The position numbers and the translations under genes were made by a program. From positions 177,501-241,500 of the forward strand of contig NC_136011.1 in the NCBI RefSeq assembly GCF_048128805.1: a stretch of 64,000 nucleotides of DNA, given 5' to 3'. This stretch comes from Centroberyx gerrardi. Lineage: Eukaryota > Chordata > Actinopteri > Beryciformes > Berycidae. Shown piece after piece: positions 33,201-64,000 of the stretch (positions are counted from its first letter, which is position 1; every line of letters begins with the position of its first letter). The notes under the pieces were generated by a model. The model was given only the letters and a program-made list of their open reading frames with translations. It was not told the DNA's origin and did not search any database.

Positions 33201-35166
33201 CTTTTTCTGACCATGGGGAACAATGTTAAAGTGTTGAATCCCAAAGCATTTGCCAATAAATTGCGTAGCCCCCCTCCCTCCGCTGCGAGCGGAGACTGTA
33301 GGTTATATAATGATATGCAAATTAGCATGTGACATCATCTGGCGACTTCTTATCGCATACACCGCATACCGCGCTGTTGAGCCACCCTAAATCACCGCAG
33401 GGGAAATTCCTTAACCGCGACAGCCCTACCCATATCTCCATAATCACAGCAAAGAATCCAATTAGGTTACCAGACGAAGCAAGGACTGTAGACAACATAG
33501 AAGGGGCCGGCTGAGTTAGGCTTGTAGAGTCTGTGGATAGGGAAGTGTCTTGGGCCACGCTGTCATCAACAGTGAACTTCATTTTTTGGTAATGCTTTAT
33601 AGGGAAAATAGAGAACGAGTTCAATGGTAGTTGGTAAGTACCTCCAATTTCTTCTGTTGTTTCCAAGACAGAACCATGAAATGATGTAGTAGTTATATAG
33701 AAAATAAGAAATTAACTAAAATTAATAAAAAATTCAACAAATAACTATATTATATAATTATATGAATAATGACTTCTGATAATTGACCTCTGCCTATTAT
33801 TTTTTCCCATAAATAGTTTATAGTTTTGCAGTTCTTTCCAGTAAATTATTTTAGAAATTTACAGTATCTTATCGAATCCACCAGACTGCTGACATTTTCT
33901 ATATAACTACTACATCATTTCATGGTTCTTTCCAGGAAACCTACTAAGAATTAACAGTTCCTTTCTAGGAAGTTATTAGGAAATTGTGTACCTACCTACC
34001 CCTTTTTTTTTTTTCTCATACTTAACTAGAGACGGAGATGGAGTTGCAGGACTGATATTGTTGGTTCTTTTATTGTTAGAATCCATCTCGAGAGGATTGC
34101 TCAATTCTAGTTAGAACTTAGTTTGGCAAGGTTTACAGAAAGCAGGCTTCGCTCTTAAAATGGCATCCTGGTCAATTGATATGTATTTTGAGGAGTGGGA
34201 ATAGTAGGGTGCAAAATGGTGATTATTGAAATGGATAACTCCCATCAGTTTACTGAACCAAAACGCACTGTATTTAATGCCCAGAGGAAGCACATCCTAA
34301 CTTATCAGAAAGCGATGGCTGCTGTTATTTGAAGGCACATTAGGTAGAATGGACAACAAATAAGAGAGTGATCGATTTGAGAAATACACTCAAATGTGAG
34401 AGGGTGAGATTATAGATTGCCAAATCATATTTGCACAGTTTGATGAAATAAAATGTTAAGTGGAACCTTGAACCAAGAGGAGTCATACCATACCTGCACT
34501 GACAAAATGTCTGGCAACCCTTCATATGGCCTCTGGATCAGGTACAGTGGGGATATCACCGTCTGCTCTCCCCTGCACAATATATGTATGTATTATGTAT
34601 GTATATGTATGTATAAACTGCCTGTCATACATGTCTCACTGCATTTGACATTTTTGGCTCAGTGGTTCTCATGGAATTTTAAATCCTTCTCCTTCTCTCC
34701 TATTGACCTTTGTGTTAAGATTGACCTTTGTGTTAAGATTCATGTGAGGAGGACATGAGCTTAATGAGAAGATGCGAGTTGTATCATGGGTCTCATCTGG
34801 ACAACAGTTGTGGTAAAATTAATTTTACCATAACAATGGCCAAGCTTATGTTTCATAATTTACGTTTTTTTATAGCTCCCTGAGCCAATCTCTTTACGAC
34901 TTCAGATTAATTTGGGGTCAATGATTACCATGTTTACCATGCCTCTTCAAAATTTAGAATATGTCAGTCTAACGGCGGCATCAAGTGGTGAGTGTTTGTT
35001 TTTTATGTTTGTTACATAGGTGAAGAAAATTGCAGCAGAGTACTATGATGATCTGCCTCAGTACACATCCTGGGTGAAGGTCCTCTATGACTTCATTATG
35101 GATGACACGCTCAGCCCATACTCCCGCGTCAAGAGGAAGCTAAAGGGAGACATCAAGCAGGAATAA
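24126..35166 (+). CDS. degs1: Sphingolipid delta(4)-desaturase DES1 (dihydroceramide desaturase), complete, 3 exons
   Basis: DEGS1 introduces the 4,5-trans double bond into dihydroceramide to make ceramide, the last step of de novo ceramide synthesis, in the ER membrane with electrons from cytochrome b5. Coding exons are 24126-24207, 29273-30015 and 35020-35166 (972 nt, 323 aa plus stop), the same length as human DEGS1. The start MGNRVGRE keeps Gly2, the known N-myristoylation site. The three di-iron histidine boxes are intact: HEISH (89-93), HLDHH (128-132) and HNEHH (259-263). Hydrophobic segments lie around residues 44-61 and 68-84, with more near 150-210. All introns are GT-AG. The large introns hold several transposons. 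The nearest gene downstream is nvl, tail to tail. The paralogue degs2 is the alternative, but the neighbour favours degs1. Confidence 0.97.
26336..26690. mobile_element. hAT-type MITE (355 bp) with perfect 8-bp target duplication
   Basis: The ends are TAGAGCTGCAACGATTAATC and GTTAGTTGCAGCCCTA. The host text ATCGTTTC lies directly on both sides (26328-26335 and 26691-26698), a perfect 8-bp duplication as made by hAT transposases. The interior contains repeated ATTAATCGATTAATCG. It lies in degs1 intron 1 and has no ORF. Confidence 0.93.
27180..27255 (+). repeat. tRNA-like SINE fragment (possible)
   Basis: TGTGCCGCAGGGAGTTAGATTG and, 28 bases later, GTGTTCGATTCC resemble a degenerate A box and a B box of a tRNA-derived promoter. 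Acceptor-stem pairing is not evident, so it is not called a tRNA gene. Confidence 0.35.
28556..28775. mobile_element. Half copy of a TTAAAGGAATAGTT-type MITE
   Basis: It begins TTAAAGGAATAGTTCGGTAT and follows the left half of the complete element at 36738-37096 (CATGATCCCTATTAGTAGAA, GCTAGCCGCCTGCTCC). It ends in an A-rich tract, and the right arm is missing. Confidence 0.75.
29273..30015 (+). CDS. degs1: degs1 coding exon 2
   Basis: It follows the acceptor GACCCTACAG and carries most of the desaturase domain with all three His boxes. It ends at ...RRLPL before GTTAGT. This one large exon matches the exon structure of vertebrate DEGS1 genes. Confidence 0.96.
30357..30640. mobile_element. 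Partial TTAAAGGAATAGTT-type MITE in degs1 intron 2
   Basis: TTAAAGGAATAGTTGACAAT and CATTATCTACTCACCCTCAT match the left arm of the elements at 40138 and 45968. No right arm is seen. Confidence 0.65.
30899..30933. repeat. Perfect inverted repeat (16-bp arms, 3-bp loop)
   Basis: ATGTATGGTATGTATG, then TAT, then CATACATACCATACAT. Confidence 0.9.
31640..33666 (-). pseudogene. L1-type ORF1 relic, split by a hAT insertion
   Basis: On the minus strand 33666-33429 encodes an N-terminal piece ([20 protein letters not shown] ... [10 protein letters not shown]). After the insertion, 32186-31640 continues with a helical piece ([20 protein letters not shown]) and a C-terminal piece ([18 protein letters not shown]) typical of the RNA-binding C-terminal domain of L1 ORF1p, in shifted frames. 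ORF2 is not found. The relic predates the hAT element that interrupts it. Confidence 0.6.
32187..33428. mobile_element. hAT-type non-autonomous element (1.24 kb) with perfect 8-bp target duplication
   Basis: The ends are TAGGGCTGTCGCAATAACCG and CCGCGACAGCCCTA. CCCATATC flanks it on both sides (32179-32186 and 33429-33436). It contains nested repeats, including a fragment starting near 32400 with GTTTACATGG and ending near 33108 with CTCATGTAAC, and the GGCGACTTT-rich text at 33115-33210. No transposase ORF. It lies in degs1 intron 2 inside an L1 ORF1 relic. Confidence 0.92.
33671..33928. mobile_element. MITE with about 34-bp terminal inverted repeats
   Basis: GAACCATGAAATGATGTAGT at 33671 is matched in reverse by ACTACATCATTTCATGGTTC ending at 33928. 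The interior is AT-rich. No ORF. Confidence 0.75.
35020..35166 (+). CDS. degs1: degs1 coding exon 3 and stop
   Basis: It follows GTTACATAG and encodes [20 protein letters not shown] and the C-terminus ending KLKGDIKQE, then TAA. 3' UTR sequence follows; no clear polyadenylation signal was assigned. Confidence 0.95.
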   Translation: MKKIAAEYYDDLPQYTSWVKVLYDFIMDDTLSPYSRVKRKLKGDIKQE

Positions 35167-35585
35167 TTCTTTTTAACTCTTATGTCAAGCTTTTCTGAAA
35201 CAAGCTGCATCATCCAACCTGACACCAGCCCCAGCTTAATGTCCTATAAACATAACAGCTTTTGCATATTAATGTGTGTATGACATGTATAAATGAGTTT
35301 GGAAGTGTGATTTCCCTCCACAAGTCAGAAAAGCCGTTATTGCTGCTTGCATTCAGATATCCCAAAGCAGCACACACTTATTTCTCCTTCACGAACAGGA
35401 CTAGAGAAGTTAGTCTGGGTTAGGGGTCACCTTTTCCTGTAAGAGTAGCAGAAATCACATTCTGGCTTCATTGTCACATTTTACTCAGTTTGTGGGGAGA
35501 TTGTGGTTGCTTAATATGTAAAATGTATGTAAGTTAACCTTTTAGGTCTATGACTTTTTCAACTGCTATGGAAGCATATCATGCC

Positions 35586-36157
35586 TTACGCTGTGTTCAC
35601 ACATAGCGTTTTCCTGTGTGGAAAAAGCGCTGCCTGGAGCGCTTTTTGTGAGGAGAAATAAAAAGCGGATCACGATAACGTCATCTGATGTTAGCTGAGT
35701 AGCTGGCTAGCTCACTAACCAGCTGGTTAGCACTTCTAGCAGACAATACAGTGTTGTGCAACAGGCAAAGGCTTACCAGATTTTTCCAATACTTGTCCAG
35801 TATAATCCATACTGCCTTTATATTCGCTGTTGTAACGGAAATTAATTTATTACGACGACCAATTTATCCACCGGCACTTTGACTTTCTCCATATTTGTTG
35901 TTGCTATGGGAAACGGCGAGCCTCTGCTTCATCGCGATTGGTCGGCTGAGAAAAAAGCAGTTCACGTCACCTGGCGCTTTTCTGAAAAGTTGAACATTTT
36001 TCAGCTTTTGAAAGTGCTCTGCTCTGCCGAAAAAAACACCAGCTGCAGCGCTTTTCGGGAGAGGCTGCCTTTTGTGGGCCTTGTGGCCGCTTCCCATTGC
36101 TTTTAGTAAGGGCGCTGGCAATTGGGGAAAAAAACGGTATGTGTGAATGCAGCCTTA
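35586..36157. mobile_element. MITE with TGTGTTCACACATA-type inverted ends
   Basis: The left end TTACGCTGTGTTCACACATA and right end TATGTGTGAATGCAGCCTTA are imperfect inverted repeats. The interior carries AAAAGCGCTGCC / CAGCGCTTTTC symmetry. No ORF and no exact target duplication. Confidence 0.65.
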
Positions 36158-36737
36158 CATGTGTTAGATTGACATCCACCACCTTATTTCATTGTCAACA
36201 CTCCTCACTGCAAAACCTGACGACATGCTTCCATAGCAATTGTGGTTGTACCATTTAAAGCAAAGTTAACTTAAGGTTGTGTTGGAAATTCTATGTAACA
36301 TAAGTCTATCACTTATCAGTACCTAAGAGCTATGTTCTGATTCCATTTTTGTATTCTCAATCAAAATTATATGATTTGATTCATTTCAACTAGGAAATTG
36401 TATGCCATGAAATTGTGCTTGTCAATCCACCAATACTGTTTCATCTTGTCAAAAGTGCTGACCTTTAATGTTTTGTTGTTCACTTACTCTGATTAGATTA
36501 AGTATATGGTGAAACAATGGGGATAGTGGGCTTCAAACATTGTTCTCAGTGCATTTTGGGTTTGAGCTTTAATGAGTCAACCAAATAAGGCCTTGAATGT
36601 GTAATGCAAGAAGTGCACACATTTTGTCAGATACAGGTAGGAATGATCATGACCCATGCATGTAACCGTACCTTTACAGTGTGTACTTTATTTTGAGCGT
36701 TTATACTTGTTTCTAGCATAGTAGTGCTACCTTCCAT

Positions 36738-37096
36738 TTAAAGGAATAGTTTGGTATTTTGAACCCTGGGCCCAAATGACATATTTTCGGTCATGATCCC
36801 TATTAGTAGAAACCAGAACTTTGCTAGCTGCCTGCTCCGCCCATCCAGTAACACCGGGAAGCCCCCTCCCACTCTACTGCAATAGAAACCTAAGGGCATA
36901 CGCGACAGTCTTTGGAAACTATGATAAGCGTTGTTTTGCAAAACACGACGCTCATATTATAATCATACCGGTGTCAGTATGTTATCCTGAAAAAAAAAAC
37001 GAGAGTAGGAGGGGACTTCCCGGTATTAGTGGAGGGGCGGAGCAGGCAGTTGGCGAAGTTCTGGTTTCTACAAATAATACCAAACTATTCCTTTAA
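36738..37096. mobile_element. Complete TTAAAGGAATAGTTTGG-type MITE (359 bp)
   Basis: The left arm TTAAAGGAATAGTTTGGTAT and right arm ATACCAAACTATTCCTTTAA are inverted. GCCTGCTCCGCCCA and GGGGCGGAGCAGGC are symmetrical deeper in the arms. The two ORFs here are palindrome by-products. Confidence 0.85.
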
Positions 37097-38324
37097 AAAG
37101 CTGGGCTGGCTAACATGGAAAACAGTTCCAATTTTGGAACTAAGTACTCTTGCCAATATCTAGTGTAAGCAAAGAAACCACAGGTCAACTTGAAACCAAT
37201 GGCACTGTAAGTTTGTCATTTGGTAATTATTTGCTTACATTTTGACTCTTCTAATTTCTAATTCCAATTGTGTCCTTAACATTTGCAAACTGCGAGGCTA
37301 TGTAGAAAGCAGCTTCCCTAATAACAGGGTCATGACTTGTAATGAGTCTTAAAAATTCCACTGTCATTTGCCACTTTATCTAGGGGGGATATGCTGTTTG
37401 TTTGTCCAGCGGTTTCATTTACATCAGTATTAAAATCATGCTGGACATTTGTCTACAAAACCCTCTCATGCTAGGCTGAGACAGATCTAAGGTTGTATTT
37501 ACACTGTAGGCCCAACTGACATCTGATCTTTTGATCATTTTTGGTAGACTCTACATGTAGCACAGATCATATAACCAGTGAGTGGTGCATCATTCATAAA
37601 TATATAACCTATATGGATTTCATATTTAACTCCATAGTAAGATTTTTTTCAATTACTAATCACAGGAAGCCTGATTTATGAAGTTACAATGCTGTAACTG
37701 GGGCACCGTAATGAGTGCATGTTACTGAGATTAAGTGAAAACCAACTCTATTGAACCTGTACTATGATGAAAAGCCAACAGAAATGGAGTGAATGCCTTG
37801 ATCAATGACAGGCCTGTTGTAGGACAAAATGTAATTAGTCTGATGGAGCCACAATAACAAAACTTTATAAAAAGGATTGGATTCCAAATACATTTTTATG
37901 AATGCATACATTTTGGATTCTTGGATCTTTATCCAATATGTCCATGTCCCACTGCAGACAGTGGACTCCACACAGGGACCCCAAACCTATGTTCAGTGAC
38001 CTAGATGAGCATTTTGGAGAGGAACTCAATCATTCTACTCTGGTCTGATTACAAAGGCCAACTGTTGGCTGTTCTCCTGGTTTGGTGTGCAATTTGTTTT
38101 CTTAATCACTATTAGAACTGGTAGACTGACCTATTAGGCTGAATAGGTATTCAGCATGCCTAAACAATAATGAGTTCCATATCAGAGTAGACGTGGAAGA
38201 TTATTAAAAACAAAAAAAAACTTTACTTGTCCAGGGAAAATCAACTGAGTACACAGCTATTTTCCAGCAACACTGCTTCACAGTGATACAGTTCCACATA
38301 TTCACACTCGGAGCTACCTTACAC

Positions 38325-38520
38325 ACCAGTAGTTAACCAGTGTCAGCCACTGAGCAGCTTGGGTTCCTTCCTCAAGGACACATCAGCAGTAGTTGCTGAG
38401 GGAGGGGAAAGTTGCTCCTTCACTTTTCCCACCCACATTTTCTCAGATTTGAACTGGTGACCTTCTGGGCATAAGCCTGCTTCCCCAACCTCTAGACTAC
38501 CTACATCAAAAATCTTATTG
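38325..38520 (-). mobile_element. tRNA-derived SINE
   Basis: On the minus strand GTAGTCTAGAGGTTGGGGAA (A-box-like) is followed by GGTCACCAGTTCAAATC (B box), spaced as in tRNA genes, and then by a body containing CCTTGAGGAAGGAACCCAAG, common in fish SINEs. The 63-codon ORF over it is not a gene. A second copy is at 56768-56963 because of the large duplication. Confidence 0.7.
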
Positions 38521-39671
38521 CCAAGGCCATTCATGATAATTTATTACTCCACTCCTGTCAGTCACCAGATAGTCTAATCTGATTAATTACTAATTAATCA
38601 GTAATTACAGCTTCCATCTTCCAATAAAGTTGTATCACTCAATACATTTGTCTAGGTGTACTCAACATGGCTAGAATGTCGGTCTTGCCTGCCATCACAT
38701 TGCCTGATGGTGAATACTGCTGTGTACAGTATATGTTGGGTCAGTTACTTACAACTTTCTTCAGAACCCAATATCAGATGCGTATCAGGTTTAAAATGCA
38801 TACATATCTAATACTGGAAACATCCGATTCAATCTGCTAGGACAAAAAATATATCTGTCACATATAGTCAAAATCAGATTTTATGTGCATGTGTAATCCA
38901 ACTTTATAAAAGTCTGGTCAAACCACACCTGCTGTCTGTATAGACTCGTCAGCAATTTGAGATTAAGTTTCCACAGTTCCTTTATTATGTAATGCTTCAT
39001 TTTCCTGCACCAAATAAGGCTTTATTAAAAACGAATTATATGACTTGTTTGTTATTGTGATGGATTACTTGACTTGGCTACCAGTGCCCCTTGGTTGATG
39101 GGGGATGTTAACAATGCTAACAAGCCATTGTATGGAAAGTGAAGCACAAAAATATTTTTTTATTCCCACAATCTGACAAGGGTCTGATTAAGAAAATAAG
39201 ATTAAAATTCAAAATGTCAAGCTACTCCTTTAAAAGAAATTAGGCAATTCTTATTTGAATTCTGTACATCAGTACAGTACATCTATCCAAAGTGTATGTA
39301 AAGGCAAACAGTGGAGTGCAGGGTGAGGTGAACTTGGGAAGTTTGACACCGCCTTAGTTCCTGATAACGAGCAGATTGGTACATTTGATACGAACCAAAT
39401 CCTTAGACTGAAAGCAACTACAGGCCCTTGTCTTAAAACAATAAGACACGTTTCTAAGTACATCTTATGAACAAGAAACTAAACATTTTTATTTCAACAG
39501 CATGTATCATTTCGATTCTGAACAACCACAATAAAATGTGTGTACATACAAAATGATTATTCACTACTTTAATACTGTAGACCAAAGGCTGTTGTAAAGT
39601 CATTATGTACAAAGTTGAACTCCTTTTGGTGGTGATGGCTCTGGCAGTTATCCTCTGGTCACTGATCACTT

Positions 39672-56223
<16,552 letters not shown>

Positions 56224-56423
56224 NNNNNNNNNNNNNNNNNNNNNNNNNNNNNNNNNNNNNNNNNNNNNNNNNNNNNNNNNNNNNNNNNNNNNNNNNNNNN
56301 NNNNNNNNNNNNNNNNNNNNNNNNNNNNNNNNNNNNNNNNNNNNNNNNNNNNNNNNNNNNNNNNNNNNNNNNNNNNNNNNNNNNNNNNNNNNNNNNNNNN
56401 NNNNNNNNNNNNNNNNNNNNNNN
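56224..56423. other. Assembly gap (200 N)
   Basis: Exactly 200 N, a round placeholder and not a measured size. Confidence 1.
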
Positions 56424-56767
56424 CCAAACCTATGTTCAGTGACCTAGATGAGCATTTTGGAGAGGAACTCAATCATTCTACTCTGGTCTGATTACAAAGG
56501 CCAACTGTTGGCTGTTCTCCTGGTTTGGTGTGCAATTTGTTTTCTTAATCACTATTAGAACTGGTAGACTGACCTATTAGGCTGAATAGGTATTCAGCAT
56601 GCCTAAACAATAATGAGTTCCATATCAGAGTAGACGTGGAAGATTATTAAAAACAAAAAAAAACTTTACTTGTCCAGGGAAAATCAACTGAGTACACAGC
56701 TATTTTCCAGCAACACTGCTTCACAGTGATACAGTTCCACATATTCACACTCGGAGCTACCTTACAC

Positions 56768-56963
56768 ACCAGTAGTTAACCAGTGTCAGCCACTGAGCAG
56801 CTTGGGTTCCTTCCTCAAGGACACATCAGCAGTAGTTGCTGAGGGAGGGGAAAGTTGCTCCTTCACTTTTCCCACCCACATTTTCTCAGATTTGAACTGG
56901 TGACCTTCTGGGCATAAGCCTGCTTCCCCAACCTCTAGACTACCTACATCAAAAATCTTATTG
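56768..56963 (-). mobile_element. tRNA-derived SINE (duplicate copy)
   Basis: Same sequence as 38325-38520, with the A-box- and B-box-like text. Confidence 0.7.
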
Positions 56964-58114
56964 CCAAGGCCATTCATGATAATTTATTACTCCACTCCTG
57001 TCAGTCACCAGATAGTCTAATCTGATTAATTACTAATTAATCAGTAATTACAGCTTCCATCTTCCAATAAAGTTGTATCACTCAATACATTTGTCTAGGT
57101 GTACTCAACATGGCTAGAATGTCGGTCTTGCCTGCCATCACATTGCCTGATGGTGAATACTGCTGTGTACAGTATATGTTGGGTCAGTTACTTACAACTT
57201 TCTTCAGAACCCAATATCAGATGCGTATCAGGTTTAAAATGCATACATATCTAATACTGGAAACATCCGATTCAATCTGCTAGGACAAAAAATATATCTG
57301 TCACATATAGTCAAAATCAGATTTTATGTGCATGTGTAATCCAACTTTATAAAAGTCTGGTCAAACCACACCTGCTGTCTGTATAGACTCGTCAGCAATT
57401 TGAGATTAAGTTTCCACAGTTCCTTTATTATGTAATGCTTCATTTTCCTGCACCAAATAAGGCTTTATTAAAAACGAATTATATGACTTGTTTGTTATTG
57501 TGATGGATTACTTGACTTGGCTACCAGTGCCCCTTGGTTGATGGGGGATGTTAACAATGCTAACAAGCCATTGTATGGAAAGTGAAGCACAAAAATATTT
57601 TTTTATTCCCACAATCTGACAAGGGTCTGATTAAGAAAATAAGATTAAAATTCAAAATGTCAAGCTACTCCTTTAAAAGAAATTAGGCAATTCTTATTTG
57701 AATTCTGTACATCAGTACAGTACATCTATCCAAAGTGTATGTAAAGGCAAACAGTGGAGTGCAGGGTGAGGTGAACTTGGGAAGTTTGACACCGCCTTAG
57801 TTCCTGATAACGAGCAGATTGGTACATTTGATACGAACCAAATCCTTAGACTGAAAGCAACTACAGGCCCTTGTCTTAAAACAATAAGACACGTTTCTAA
57901 GTACATCTTATGAACAAGAAACTAAACATTTTTATTTCAACAGCATGTATCATTTCGATTCTGAACAACCACAATAAAATGTGTGTACATACAAAATGAT
58001 TATTCACTACTTTAATACTGTAGACCAAAGGCTGTTGTAAAGTCATTATGTACAAAGTTGAACTCCTTTTGGTGGTGATGGCTCTGGCAGTTATCCTCTG
58101 GTCACTGATCACTT

Positions 58115-63941
<5,827 letters not shown>

Positions 63942-64000
63942 CTGGTGAATGGTAGAAACACATAAGTTCAACCAGGAACTTCCTACACCATCCTTGTGTA

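Larger units (their letters stand above)
35167..37980. other. degs1-nvl intergenic region (first part)
   Basis: It contains the degs1 3' UTR and two MITEs listed separately. Between them nothing gene-like is seen. From 37981 on, the sequence is repeated after the gap at 56424. Confidence 0.6.

Noticed and set aside
35864..36182. Overlapping ORFs on both strands near 36000
   Set aside because: They lie within a MITE with internal symmetry, no domain, no splice context.
38343..38534. 63-codon ORF at 38343 (and 56786)
   Set aside because: It is the reverse reading of a tRNA-derived SINE; A-box and B-box text explains it.

Overview
This 64-kb window is a eukaryotic nuclear fragment from a ray-finned fish, most likely a teleost. 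The evidence is two multi-exon, GT-AG spliced vertebrate genes, CA/CT microsatellites, and a dense layer of teleost-type transposable elements (BEL/Pao, an ERV pol relic, solo LTRs, hAT-like MITEs, a tRNA-derived SINE and L1 ORF1 relics). The exact species cannot be told from the sequence.

Layout. Positions 1-24,100 are gene-poor and transposon-rich: satellite-like tandem repeats (1-950), a 5'-truncated BEL/Pao retrotransposon on the minus strand (1004-7197) that abuts a 233-bp inverted-repeat element, hAT and LTR-retroelement remnants (8024-10081), an endogenous-retrovirus-like pol relic (10784-11590), a possible Harbinger remnant, an LTR-like stretch with long CT/CA microsatellites (12940-14820), and a compound transposon with two nested sets of inverted arms (15782-20809). 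That last element carries a P2X7-type C-terminal-domain gene and a helix-turn-helix gene pointing at each other, and is the most unusual object here.

Positions 24,126-35,166 hold degs1 (sphingolipid delta-4 desaturase, dihydroceramide desaturase), complete in three exons on the plus strand and encoding 323 aa. Its introns contain two hAT-type insertions with perfect 8-bp target duplications (26336-26690 and 32187-33428). The second sits inside an older L1 ORF1 relic.

Positions 39,672-55,790 hold the 3' portion of nvl (nuclear VCP-like AAA+ ATPase) on the minus strand: 13 exons, 542 residues, from the D1 Walker B motif to the stop codon. The 5' exons are missing. The degs1/nvl tail-to-tail arrangement matches the human DEGS1-NVL neighbourhood. 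A 200-N gap follows (56224-56423). From 56424 to the window end the sequence repeats 37981-45557 at a constant offset of 18,443 with no visible difference, including the last seven nvl exons. This is most simply an unmerged contig overlap, although a very recent tandem duplication is possible.

Roles of the two genes. DEGS1 makes the last step of de novo ceramide synthesis in the ER. NVL remodels pre-60S ribosomes in the nucleolus. They are neighbours by conserved synteny, with no sign of joint function or regulation.
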